Both the position numbers and the translations under genes were made by a program. Below the pieces are notes generated by a model that did not search any database, was not told the origin of the DNA, and saw only the letters and a program-made list of their open reading frames with translations. Shown one piece after another: positions 18,523-26,878 of a DNA stretch of 64,000 nucleotides (its first letter is position 1; each line of letters starts with the position of its first letter). This stretch comes from RH-AL1 sp965249685 (lineage in GTDB: Bacteria > Pseudomonadota > Alphaproteobacteria > Rhizobiales > Beijerinckiaceae). The stretch covers positions 2,666,001 to 2,730,000 of the forward strand of contig CBDFMN010000003.1 of assembly GCA_965249685.1 (NCBI GenBank). Direction: 5' to 3'.

Positions 18523-20367
18523 TCAAGTGGTCGCTGCGGCTGTGTCGGACGGGGACCGCCGCCGCAGCACCTGCGTCACCAGCGGCGCGCCGTTTTCGCG
18601 CGGCAGGGGCGGCAGCGTTCCGCCGGGAGGCGTCGCCGCCTGCCGCAGGCGCGTCTCCGTGGCCGCGAGGGCCTGCCGGATCGGGTGGGGCGCGGTCTCC
18701 TCGGGAATGGCGAAGAGGCGGTGGCGCCACGCCCATAGCCCGGTCGCGCGGCGGCTCGACCAGACGGCCAGGGGCATGCCGAGCACCAGGCCCGGCCCTA
18801 GCAGGACCGCCGCGAGCGGCGCCCGGACGGCTATCGCCGCCACAACGACAAGACTCGCCGCGAGCGGGGCGGCGAGGCGGGCTGCGGCCTCGCGCAGGCT
18901 CAGTCCCCGATCGGTGCGCGCCTGCGCGTCCCAGCGCACGACCTGCCCGGTCAGCGTGCCGGCGATGAACAGGGCGTGAAACGCAAGCGTGGTGGGAAGG
19001 AGGAGCAGGCTGAACACCTGCTCGAGTCCCGCGCTCGCCACGAGCGCGCGGCGGCCGCCGAACCGCGCTGCGGCCGCGGCATCGCCGAGCGCTGCCCCGA
19101 CGCAGAGCAGGCGCGGCACCAGGCCCAGGGCCAGCACGAAGCCGATGAGCGGCGCCTCGTGGCCCGGCGGCGCGGCATGGCCGAGCCCCGCGTAGAGCGC
19201 CAGCCACAGAAGGAAGAACAGGGACGAGAGATAATACAGGATGCCGTGGTTCAGGTGGTAGTAGGAGGCGGCCCGCAGCCCGTCCGCGCCGAGCACGGCC
19301 CAGTGTTGGAGGTTGCCTTGGCACCAGCGCCGCTCCCGCTTCAAGTGGTCGAGCAGGTTGGTCGGCACCTCCTCCCACGAGTCGGCGTGGGGACTTCCCG
19401 GGTCTTCCGGCAGCATCCACGCGTCCCAGCCGGCGCGCAGCAGCAGCGCCGCCTCGACCGTGTCGTGCGACATGATCTCGCCGCCGAGCGGCGGTCGACC
19501 GGGCAGCACCGGCAAGCCGCAATGGGCCGCGAAGGCTGCCGTGCGCACAATGGCGTTGTGGCCCCAATAGCTGCTGCGCGGCCCCTGCCAGAACGCCATG
19601 CCGCGCTGGAACAGGGGGCCGTACAGCCAGGCGCTGAACTGCTGGACGCGGGCAAAGAGCGTGTCGCGGCCGACGGGATAGCACATGCCTTGGATGAGGG
19701 CGGCGCGCGGGTTGGCCTCCATCGCGCCGACCAAGCGGGCGACCGTCGCGCCGCTCATCAGGCTGTCGGCGTCCAGCACCAGCATGAAGTCGTAGTCCGC
19801 CCCCCAGCGGGCACAGAACTCGGCGATGTTGCCGGCCTTGCGGCCGCTGCGGTCGACGCGCCGGCGGTAGTGGATCGCCGGGCCGCCGGGCGGGCGGCTT
19901 GCCAGCAGGGCGGCGAAGGCCCGCTCCTCCGCGGCGGCTCCAGATGCGGAGGCCGTGTCGCTTAGCACGAAGAACGCGAGCGTGCCGACCGGCTCGCGCG
20001 CGAGCGCCTCAGCCATAGCGGCGGCGGCGGCGAAGACGCGAACCGCGTCTTCCTCGAACACCGGCAGCAGCATGGCTGTGCGTGCGGTGCCCGTCGGCGG
20101 GTGCAGCACCGGGCCGGCGCAGCGCCCGCCCAACCGCTGCCAGGCGGTGACGCCCGCCCCGAGCACGCCGCCCCAGGACGCCATGGCAAGCGGCCAGATA
20201 TTGAGGGCGACCACGGCGGCATAGAGGAGTTCGAGCGCGCTCGCATGGGCGGGCGCGGCGGGTAGCGCGAGGACCGCGCCGGCCAGCGTCAGGACGGCGA
20301 GCGGTCCGAAATGGCAGGCGTGTCGGAACCAGAGGGCCGGAGCGGTCCGGAGCGGAGCCTGGATCAA
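18523..20367 (-). CDS. mdoH: Glucans biosynthesis glucosyltransferase OpgH/MdoH
   Basis: A 614-residue family-2 glycosyltransferase making the backbone of osmoregulated periplasmic glucans from UDP-glucose. It has N-terminal membrane helices, then the catalytic domain with RKAGNIAEFC, LVLDADSLMSG and the acceptor-binding RERRWCQGNLQH. Four or more C-terminal helices follow (HGILYYLSSLFFLLWL onward). It is shorter than the enterobacterial enzyme but of normal size for alphaproteobacteria. The usual partner opgG is not next to it. Confidence 0.92.
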   Translation of the reverse strand: MIQAPLRTAPALWFRHACHFGPLAVLTLAGAVLALPAAPAHASALELLYAAVVALNIWPLAMASWGGVLGAGVTAWQRLGGRCAGPVLHPPTGTARTAMLLPVFEEDAVRVFAAAAAMAEALAREPVGTLAFFVLSDTASASGAAAEERAFAALLASRPPGGPAIHYRRRVDRSGRKAGNIAEFCARWGADYDFMLVLDADSLMSGATVARLVGAMEANPRAALIQGMCYPVGRDTLFARVQQFSAWLYGPLFQRGMAFWQGPRSSYWGHNAIVRTAAFAAHCGLPVLPGRPPLGGEIMSHDTVEAALLLRAGWDAWMLPEDPGSPHADSWEEVPTNLLDHLKRERRWCQGNLQHWAVLGADGLRAASYYHLNHGILYYLSSLFFLLWLALYAGLGHAAPPGHEAPLIGFVLALGLVPRLLCVGAALGDAAAAARFGGRRALVASAGLEQVFSLLLLPTTLAFHALFIAGTLTGQVVRWDAQARTDRGLSLREAAARLAAPLAASLVVVAAIAVRAPLAAVLLGPGLVLGMPLAVWSSRRATGLWAWRHRLFAIPEETAPHPIRQALAATETRLRQAATPPGGTLPPLPRENGAPLVTQVLRRRSPSDTAAATT

Positions 20368-20763
20368 TCGAAAGGCATCGTGCGGAGGGGGGACATCGTG
20401 CGGAGGAGGGGCTTGGGTGCGGTCATGGATTCCGAATCGCGGCAGGGCAGGTGCGGGGCCGTCGTTTCGGCGAGGCCCAACAGGCGCAACCGATCAATAA
20501 CGTCGATCGCAGGGTGCAGAAACGTCCCAGTCGCCGCCGGCGTGCAGACAGTCGTGTTGCCGTCCGCGGCCATATGCCTCCCATCCCCCCCGTTCGACGC
20601 ACCATCGGCCGGGCGGACCCTGCACCGGCACCTCGTGCCCGGCAACTGCCACGACGACGCATCGCTTGTCACGCCCGGCCTTGGGCTCACCTGTGGACGG
20701 GCTTTATCGAGCGCCTCCCCCAGCCGCCGCCGCGTGGTACAAGGCCCGGCAGCCGGAGGCCCG
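20368..20763. other. Non-coding gap between opgH and a HerA-like gene
   Basis: About 400 bases between divergent genes. It must hold the promoters of both. No clear motif, RNA or gene could be supported; open frames here show only low-complexity translations. Confidence 0.45.
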
Positions 20764-22266
20764 ATGAGCTACGAGATCGACTTAGGCGTCGCAGCCGGCA
20801 GCCCCGGTACGCTGGACCTGGTGGAACTGCTGGCGACCCGGCTGCTGGTTCAAGGCAATTCCGGATCCGGCAAGTCGCACCTTCTGCGCCGTCTCCTCGA
20901 GCAGACCGCCGGGCTCGTGCAACAGGCCATCATCGATCCCGAAGGCGACTTCGCCACCCTGTCCGAGCGCTACGGGCACGTGGTCGTCGAAGCGACGGGG
21001 GACGACGCGGCGCTGCAGCGCATCGCGGCGCGCGTGCGCGAGCACCGCGTCTCCGTCGTGCTAGGCCTCGACGCCCTCGACCCCGACGGGCAGATGCGCG
21101 CGGCGGCGGCCTTTCTCGGCGGGCTGTTCGAGGCCGAGCGCGAGCATTGGCACCCGATGCTCGTCGTGGTCGACGAGGCGCAGCTTTTTGCCCCCGCCGC
21201 CGCCGCGGGTGAAGCATCCGACGAGGCGCGCCGGTTGTCGCTCGGCGCGATGACGAACCTCATGTGCCGCGGGCGCAAGCGTGGGCTGGCTGGCGTCATC
21301 GCCACGCAACGGCTGGCCAAACTCGCCAAGAACGTCGCCGCGGAAGCCTCGAACTTCCTCATGGGCCGCACTTTCCTCGATATCGACATGGCGCGTGCGG
21401 CCGACCTCCTCGGGCTCGATCGCCGCCAGGCGGAGATGTTCCGCGACCTGCCGCGTGGGCATTTCGTGGCGTTGGGGCCCGCGCTGTCCAAGCGGCCGCT
21501 GCCGATCGCCGTCGGCCCGACGCTGACCGGCAGCCGCAGCGTCCCGCTCGCCCTCGTACCGCCGCCGGAGCCGACCAGCGACGCCCGTGCCCTCATCCTT
21601 GCCGCGCCCCTCGGGTGCGATGGCCGCCCGCTCCCGCCTACCCGCTCGAAGCCGCGCGCGGCGACCCAGGACGTGCTGGTGCAACTCGCCGCCTACCGGC
21701 CGCCGCCGCCGGCGGGTCCGCCGGCCGACGCGCTCGGCGACCCGATCGCCCGGGAGGACGCCATGGGCGCGATCCTCCGCGCCGTCCTCGCCGACGCCGA
21801 GGCCAAGTCGTCCAGCCCGGCGACGCTCTACCAGGATTTCAGCGTGCGCTGCCGCATCGCCAGGCTCGGCGGCGAGCCGCCCAGCCTCTCGGCGTTCAAG
21901 CACCGCCTGGCCGTGGCGCGGGCCGGAGCGAGCGAGGGCGCGGCACCCGCCGGGCCGGATTGGGAGCGCGCCCAGGCGGTGGCGGCGGCGCTGCCCGACG
22001 ATCTCGCCGGACTTTACCTGCTCGTCGCCCGCGCGGCCCTCGCTGGCGCGCCGTGCCCCACGGTCGCGGCGTTGGCGGACGCCTACGGCACCAGTTCCGC
22101 CGCCCGCGCGCGCCGGATGCTGGCCTACCTGGAGGAACGTGGCGCGATCGTGCTGCGGCGCGATGGCCGTGGCGCGCCGATCATCGCGGTGCCCGACCTC
22201 GCCGTCGAAACCGCGCCGGGCGAGCCGGACGTCGCCACGCTTCCCGGCCGACGCGGCCGGAGTTAA
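20764..22266 (+). CDS. HerA/VirB4-like ATPase (helicase HerA domain)
   Basis: A 500-residue ATP-binding protein of the HerA/FtsK superfamily. Walker A is QGNSGSGKSHLL and Walker B is LVVVDEAQLF. GLAGVIATQRLAKLAKNVA is the sensor/arginine-finger-like region of this group. The C-terminal 200 residues are Ala/Pro-rich and end in a winged-helix-like segment (AARARRMLAYLEERGAIVLRRD). HerA proteins pump DNA; some belong to repair or defence systems with NurA or Sir2, but no such partner is present. The ATG at 20764 fits family starts. Confidence 0.82.
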   Translation: MSYEIDLGVAAGSPGTLDLVELLATRLLVQGNSGSGKSHLLRRLLEQTAGLVQQAIIDPEGDFATLSERYGHVVVEATGDDAALQRIAARVREHRVSVVLGLDALDPDGQMRAAAAFLGGLFEAEREHWHPMLVVVDEAQLFAPAAAAGEASDEARRLSLGAMTNLMCRGRKRGLAGVIATQRLAKLAKNVAAEASNFLMGRTFLDIDMARAADLLGLDRRQAEMFRDLPRGHFVALGPALSKRPLPIAVGPTLTGSRSVPLALVPPPEPTSDARALILAAPLGCDGRPLPPTRSKPRAATQDVLVQLAAYRPPPPAGPPADALGDPIAREDAMGAILRAVLADAEAKSSSPATLYQDFSVRCRIARLGGEPPSLSAFKHRLAVARAGASEGAAPAGPDWERAQAVAAALPDDLAGLYLLVARAALAGAPCPTVAALADAYGTSSAARARRMLAYLEERGAIVLRRDGRGAPIIAVPDLAVETAPGEPDVATLPGRRGRS

Positions 22267-22376
22267 CCGGATACCCAAAAGGAAGGCGCGGGTCTGTCCG
22301 CGCGGACTTCGGGCGTAACCTCGAATCGCGTGCAGAGAGCCGGCGTGCGGCCGGTTCGAGGGGGACAGGAGCGGTC

Positions 22377-22826
22377 GTGGCGAACCGGTATGGGTTGCAG
22401 ATCCGCGCGGCGGTCGCCGCCGATGCGCCGGGCTTGGCGGAGCTTATGCTCGCCTGCGGGTGCGCGCTTGCCCCCGGCGCACTGGCGTCGCGGCTGGCGG
22501 CCCTCGACGCAGCGGCCGGGGCGGCGCTGGTTGCCGTCGAATGGGGCCCACCGAGCGGAGCCGCCGTGGTGCATTGGTGCCAGACGCTGGCAGCCGACCT
22601 CCCTGTCGCAACGATCAGCCTGCTGCTCGTCGGTCCCCAAGACCGGCGTCGGGGCCTCGGCCGGTTGCTGCTGAAGGCGACGGCCCAGGCCGCTCGCGCG
22701 GCAGGCTGCGGTACGCTGGTCCTGGGTGCGCCCGTAAATGCGGCGGCGCTGGGCGCCTTCTGCGACGCGACCGGTTTCGCGCAGGCCGGTTGCCTCTACG
22801 CGCGCGCCCTGCGCAAACGCGGGTGA
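22377..22826 (+). CDS. GNAT family N-acetyltransferase
   Basis: A 149-residue acetyl-CoA-dependent acetyltransferase. The acetyl-CoA loop reads LVGPQDRRRGLGRLLL, and the C-terminal strand region FCDATGFAQAGCLYARAL is typical. The GTG start at 22377 is chosen for AGGAG lying six bases upstream. The substrate is unknown. It follows the HerA-like gene by about 110 bases, in the same direction. Confidence 0.82.
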   Translation: MANRYGLQIRAAVAADAPGLAELMLACGCALAPGALASRLAALDAAAGAALVAVEWGPPSGAAVVHWCQTLAADLPVATISLLLVGPQDRRRGLGRLLLKATAQAARAAGCGTLVLGAPVNAAALGAFCDATGFAQAGCLYARALRKRG

Positions 22827-22837
22827 GACGGGACCGC

Positions 22838-23104
22838 TCAGCAATCCTCGCTGCAGCCGATGTCGTGGCGCACGCGGACCTGCGGCGGCTCGGGCACTTC
22901 CGTGCGTTCCCCGCTGCCGTGCACGATGATGTTGAGGGGCGGGGTGAACCGGTCGTCCTCCCGGCAGCCGTAGGCGTTCTCGTCGTGGGCGTCGATGCCG
23001 AGGGTGGACGCCACCTGGGCACGGGCGTCCCAGTCGTCGATGGCGTAGACCCAGAAACGATCCTCCTCGTTATGGCCGAGCGGCCACACAAAAAAGGTTG
23101 GCAT
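22838..23104 (-). CDS. Small hypothetical protein, Cys-ended
   Basis: An 88-residue acidic protein beginning MPTFFVWPLGHNEEDRFWVY and ending DIGCSEDC. No domain is recognised. It lies between convergent and same-strand regulatory genes. The start is the ATG at 23104; a GTG at 23161 would add an unlikely basic leader. Codon use looks native. Confidence 0.55.
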   Translation of the reverse strand: MPTFFVWPLGHNEEDRFWVYAIDDWDARAQVASTLGIDAHDENAYGCREDDRFTPPLNIIVHGSGERTEVPEPPQVRVRHDIGCSEDC

Positions 23105-23170
23105 GACGAGACCCCCTGACCGGCGGGACCTTCCGTCAAGCCCTACGGAGATGCAAACCAAATCCGCCCG

Positions 23171-23659
23171 CTAGGCGGCTTCGATGCCGCCATGCTTAAA
23201 GCCGACGGCGCGCTGGTCCCACAGCCGCGCCTTCTGCGCGCAAAGGTTGAGTGACGCGAGGCGGTCGAGTTTCTCGCGGAGGACCGCCGCCTCCGATTGA
23301 CCGAACGCCGCCTCGAAGGCGACCTGCGCCTTGCGCCAGAGCTTGCCGCCTTCGGACAGCTTGTCGTGGCCGCTCGCCGTCAGCACCACCCGTTTGATCC
23401 GACGATCCTGGGGGACCGTGTGCAACGCAACGATCCCGTCGCGCTCCAACGGCCGCAGAGTGTGCGACAGGGCCGACCGGTCGAGCACCAGGGCGAGGGC
23501 GAGTTCGGTCAGCGACGGGGAGCCGAGCCGGGCGATCTGTTCCATCAGGGCGTATTGCGTAGCGCGCAATCCGCTCGCGGCGAGCACCTCGTCGTAGAAG
23601 TGGCCGAGACGGCGAGAGGCGCGTTTGGCCGCGGCATTATTGCAGATGCTACAATCCAT
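23171..23659 (-). CDS. MarR family transcriptional regulator
   Basis: A 162-residue winged-helix repressor. The N-terminus carries CSICNNAAAK, then FYDEVLAASGLRATQYALMEQI, and the wing DRRIKRVVLTASGHDK. Two cysteines three apart in the N-terminus could sense oxidants. Two starts are possible, ATG 23659 and ATG 23674. A promoter and a palindrome lie directly upstream, and the predicted transcript start supports 23659. It is divergent from the cold-shock gene. Confidence 0.88.
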   Translation of the reverse strand: MDCSICNNAAAKRASRRLGHFYDEVLAASGLRATQYALMEQIARLGSPSLTELALALVLDRSALSHTLRPLERDGIVALHTVPQDRRIKRVVLTASGHDKLSEGGKLWRKAQVAFEAAFGQSEAAVLREKLDRLASLNLCAQKARLWDQRAVGFKHGGIEAA

Positions 23660-23678
23660 CGATTCGACCACCATGGAA

Positions 23679-23719
23679 CAACCTATGGTTGAGTATATCT
23701 CTTCTATGACGCGCCGCAA
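23679..23719 (-). promoter_or_regulatory. Promoter and palindromic operator of the marR gene
   Basis: Reading on the minus strand, a TTGCGG -35 (23719-23714) and TATACT -10 (23697-23692) are 16 bases apart. They are followed by the palindrome CAACC-TAT-GGTTG (23691-23679), which covers the likely start of transcription. This is the place expected for a MarR autorepression site. Confidence 0.5.
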
Positions 23720-23873
23720 GCTGTCGCCGGCCTGTCCTGTCGGTCCACTCGCGCATTGCGCGGCCCGACGTGTCCTCCTGCCGCCGCGCCGCCGCCGTTG
23801 CTTCGCCGCAATGATAGTGCATAAGGATAGCGGGCCGTCCCCATTGGGCCGGCCGCTAACGATCGGACGACTT

Positions 23874-24077
23874 ATGGCTACGGGTACTGTGAAGTGGTTT
23901 AACGGCGACAAGGGCTACGGTTTCATCCAGCCCGACCAAGGCGGGAAGGACGTGTTCGTGCACATCTCCGCCGTCGAGCAGGCGGGCATGCGCAACCTCG
24001 ACGAGGGGCAGAAGGTCACCTACGAGATCAAGGCCGACCGCGGCAAAGAGTCCGCCGTGAACCTCAAGGCCGCCTAA
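23874..24077 (+). CDS. Cold-shock domain protein
   Basis: A 67-residue CspA-type RNA-binding protein. RNP1 (KGYGFIQ) and RNP2 (DVFVHIS) are intact on an OB fold. Such proteins act as RNA chaperones. Alphaproteobacteria carry several; which one this is cannot be said. The start is ATGGCTACGGG at 23874. Confidence 0.95.
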   Translation: MATGTVKWFNGDKGYGFIQPDQGGKDVFVHISAVEQAGMRNLDEGQKVTYEIKADRGKESAVNLKAA

Positions 24078-24259
24078 GGCGCGCCGGTCGCGCCCCGGCG
24101 CGGCCTCTGGTTTGGAGCGACCCTTCGACGTGCGGCGGCTCTCGCTGCGGGGTCCCAGGGTCGTTCGTCTTCTTAAATGGCGTTGGTGGGCCTGTGCCCG
24201 CGGCGCCATTTTCGTTTGCGCCGCGCCGCCTTGGTCCGGCCGTCGCGGGGGGCTCGTGC

Positions 24260-24622
24260 TTGCGCGACGACGGCGCCGATCTCGCCTCGGCCATCGAAGA
24301 GGCCGACCGCCGGCTCGACGTCATCGGCAGTCGCATCGAGACCTGCCGCCAGGCGATGATCCTTTCACGCGGCGCGCTCACCTGCGGCCTCGCGCTGCTT
24401 GCCGCGGTCACGACCGTCGTCCCCGCCTTCAACACCGCGCCGGTGGTTCTCCCCGCCCTCACGGCTGCCATCGGCGGCCTCGTCTGGCTTGGTGCCAACC
24501 AGTCGAGCCGGACGGAACTCGAGACGCTTCGCGCGGCGGCGGAGTGCGAGCGCGCCGCTCTCTTCGACCAGGTCGTCCTGCGCAACGGCTGGAGCGCTCC
24601 GCCGCAAGACGTGCCGCCGTGA
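24260..24622 (+). CDS. Small membrane protein of unknown function
   Basis: About 120 residues: an N-terminal amphipathic helix (LASAIEEADRRLDVIGSRIE), then two membrane segments (LTCGLALLAAVTTVVPAF and LPALTAAIGGLVWLGA), then a C-terminal helix ending NGWSAPPQ. No domain is recognised. The start is doubtful: TTG at 24260 has a G-run upstream; ATG 24194 is also open. It follows the cold-shock gene. Confidence 0.5.
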   Translation: MRDDGADLASAIEEADRRLDVIGSRIETCRQAMILSRGALTCGLALLAAVTTVVPAFNTAPVVLPALTAAIGGLVWLGANQSSRTELETLRAAAECERAALFDQVVLRNGWSAPPQDVPP

Positions 24623-24716
24623 AGCCGTGCCGCCGTGCTAAGGCCAGGCTCTGATTTACGTTTTCTTAACCGTCCCGAGCCCAGGCTTACCGCATTGTGC
24701 AACGCGGAGCCTGGGA

Positions 24717-25070
24717 ATGGACGGAGTTTGGGATGAGCAGGTGCGGCAGCGCGCCTACGAGATCTGGATGAATGCCGGCCGCATCGAGGGCCGGGCCCAC
24801 GAGCATTGGGCCGCGGCCGAGGGCGACGTGCGCGCGCGCGAAACAATCGCCGCCGCGCCTTCCAAGACGGCAAAGGCCGTTGGCGCCGCCGAATTCAAAG
24901 GCGACAAAGCGGCCAGCGCCAAACCTGCGACGCTCAAGGCTGCAAAAGACAAGTCCGCAAGGGGCGAGTCTGTGACCGGCAAGCCTGTGACCGGCAAGTC
25001 TGCGCGGCCTGCGGTCAAGGCCGGCCGGCGCGCCAAGCCCGGTCTGGACACCGGCCTCTCCCCGGCCTGA
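24717..25070 (+). CDS. DUF2934 protein with basic Ala/Lys tail
   Basis: A 117-residue protein. The N-terminus (RAYEIWMNAGRIEGRAHEHW) is the DUF2934 motif, common in Rhizobiales and of unknown function. From about residue 50 on it is a low-complexity Lys/Ala/Ser tail with a tandem repeat (VTGKPVTGKSA), similar in makeup to bacterial histone-H1-like tails. The start codon at 24717 fits the motif position. Confidence 0.8.
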   Translation: MDGVWDEQVRQRAYEIWMNAGRIEGRAHEHWAAAEGDVRARETIAAAPSKTAKAVGAAEFKGDKAASAKPATLKAAKDKSARGESVTGKPVTGKSARPAVKAGRRAKPGLDTGLSPA

Positions 25071-25109
25071 CCGTGTCGGGCGCGAGCCTGTCTCGGGCCC
25101 TCGCTTCCG

Positions 25110-25559
25110 CTAGATGTCCTGACTTTCCTGCTTCACCAGCCCGCAGCCGCTGATGCGCCAATCGCCGCCCTCGCGCTGGAAGGCGTAGACGGCGGTCCAG
25201 ACCGTGCCGTCGTTTGCCACCACGGTCACCTTCTGCAAGGGGCCGTGTGGCGAGTCGCTCGTCTCCTCGAAATGGGTGCTGCGCGGCTTCAGCAAGGCAG
25301 CGTAGTTCTCTTTGACCATGGCGAAGAAGCCGCTGGGATCCGGGAAGCGGCCGCGCAACTCCGGCGAGGCGAAACTCTCCGCCTCGGTCGCGTCCTCGCG
25401 CCCGAAGGCGGCCAGTTGCCGGGTGATGATGCTCTGCAACTCGCCCCGCGTCTCGGCCGTGTACGGGCCGGTTTCGGCGGCGGCGGCGACGCCTGCCGCT
25501 TGGAAGGTGAGGCCGGCGAAAAGGACGACGGCGGAAAGTCCGGCACGGATCGGGGACAT
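25110..25559 (-). CDS. DUF4864 secreted protein
   Basis: A 149-residue protein with a signal peptide ending near AAA (LFAGLTFQAAGVAAAAE). The mature part contains ITRQLAAFGREDATEAESFA and the C-terminal WRISGCGLV typical of DUF4864, an NTF2-like family. Its role is unknown. It is divergent from the MliC-like gene; the ATG at 25559 fits the signal peptide. Confidence 0.82.
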   Translation of the reverse strand: MSPIRAGLSAVVLFAGLTFQAAGVAAAAETGPYTAETRGELQSIITRQLAAFGREDATEAESFASPELRGRFPDPSGFFAMVKENYAALLKPRSTHFEETSDSPHGPLQKVTVVANDGTVWTAVYAFQREGGDWRISGCGLVKQESQDI

Positions 25560-25703
25560 GACGGCCTCGCAACAGTGACATGGATAGACGAGGCTTCGCC
25601 CCGCTGTAGGCGCGTGCCCGTCGTTGCCCACCAAGGCGCGGCAACCGTTCTTGCCGCCCCGCGTAAGATGCGCGGGTTCCTCCCTCGCCGCAAAGGAAAT
25701 CCG

Positions 25704-26084
25704 ATGAGACCAGTCATTTTGGCGGCCGCCCTGCTCCTCGCCTCGACCACCGCTCGCGCGGCGGACCTGAGCGTGCCTCTCGCGCCTGGCGAGAGCGTCG
25801 AGCGGACGACATCCGAGTTCCGCTGCGACGCCGATGGAGCCAGGCTCGGCCTGCCGGCGGTCCCGTTCCTCGTGGAATATATCAATGGCGGCGGCAATTC
25901 TCTGGCGGTGCTGCCCATCCGCGGCAAGCCGCTGGTGTTTGCCAACGTGGTCGCGGCGGACGGCGCCCGCTACGCGGCCGGGCCTTATGTCTGGTGGGAC
26001 GCGCGCCCAAAAAGCATCACGCTCAGCGCCGACACCGCGGACGGCCACAAGCAGAGCGACTGCCAGATCACAGAGACGAAGTAG
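25704..26084 (+). CDS. MliC-like lysozyme inhibitor
   Basis: A 126-residue secreted protein. The signal peptide ends at ARA. The mature region has the MliC/PliC fold signature: an early cysteine in FRCDADGA, VEYINGGGNSLAVLPI and a C-terminal cysteine (QSDCQITE) that should form a disulfide with it. It would protect the envelope against c-type lysozymes. No lipobox, so it is probably periplasmic and not membrane-anchored. AAAGGA lies six bases before the ATG. Confidence 0.8.
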   Translation: MRPVILAAALLLASTTARAADLSVPLAPGESVERTTSEFRCDADGARLGLPAVPFLVEYINGGGNSLAVLPIRGKPLVFANVVAADGARYAAGPYVWWDARPKSITLSADTADGHKQSDCQITETK

Positions 26085-26119
26085 AGCCGGCTGGGGCCAC
26101 CCTGGCCGGGGCAAGGCGG

Positions 26120-26878
26120 TCAGTCCATCGCGATGGCGGAGATCAGCCGGCCGTAGTCGGGCTCGCCGCGGTGGGTGGCGCGCCGATAGGAGAAGAAGCG
26201 CGCCTCGTCGGCATAGGTGTCGAGCGCCAGGTCCTCGAACCGGCCGACGCCCGCCCGCCGCAGCCGATGCCCGATGAAGCCCGGCAGGTCGAACAGGGCG
26301 TGGCCCTCCCGCTCGTTCGGCGCGAAGAAGACGGCGTTGGCCGGGTCCGCCGCGACGAACCGGGCCCGGAATTCCGGGCCGGTCTCGTAGCTCGCCGCGC
26401 CGATCGTCGGTCCGAGGACGGCGGTGACCGCGCCGCGGCGCGCGCCGAGCCCTTCCATTGCGTCGAGAGTCGCCTCCAGGATGCCGCCGAACGCCCCGCC
26501 CCAGCCGGCGTGGGCGGCGGCGATCACCTCGGCCTCGCGGTCAGCGAAAAGCACCATACCGCAATCGGCGCCCGTCGCGCCGAGCGCCAAGCCGCGCAGG
26601 CGGGTGGCCTGGGCGTCGCAGCGCGGGCGTTCGCCGCGCCAGGGCTCCGTCACGGTGAGGCAGGTCGCGGAATGGATCTGGTAGGGCACGAGCAGGGTGG
26701 CGACTCCCAGGTGCGCCGCCATGCGACGACGGTTCTCCGCCACGGCCTCGGCCGCGTCGCGCGAGCCGACGCCACCGTTGAGGCTGGCATAGAGACCATC
26801 CGAGACCCCGCCCTGGCGCGTGAAGAAGGCGTGCCGTAGGCCCGCGAGTGCCGGTACCTCGATGGGGGACAAGGACAT
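26120..26878 (-). CDS. pgeF: Purine nucleoside phosphorylase/laccase-domain protein PgeF
   Basis: A 252-residue protein of the DUF152/YfiH family, which has purine nucleoside phosphorylase/adenosine deaminase activity and is linked to peptidoglycan precursor editing in E. coli. Signature parts are QIHSATC, GADCGMVLFAD and AAHAGWGGAFGGI with its Zn-binding His/Cys set, and SYRRATHRGEPDYGR at the C-terminus. The ATG overlaps the midA stop by one base (TGATG), placing it last in the lgt-midA-pgeF operon. Confidence 0.92.
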   Translation of the reverse strand: MSLSPIEVPALAGLRHAFFTRQGGVSDGLYASLNGGVGSRDAAEAVAENRRRMAAHLGVATLLVPYQIHSATCLTVTEPWRGERPRCDAQATRLRGLALGATGADCGMVLFADREAEVIAAAHAGWGGAFGGILEATLDAMEGLGARRGAVTAVLGPTIGAASYETGPEFRARFVAADPANAVFFAPNEREGHALFDLPGFIGHRLRRAGVGRFEDLALDTYADEARFFSYRRATHRGEPDYGRLISAIAMD

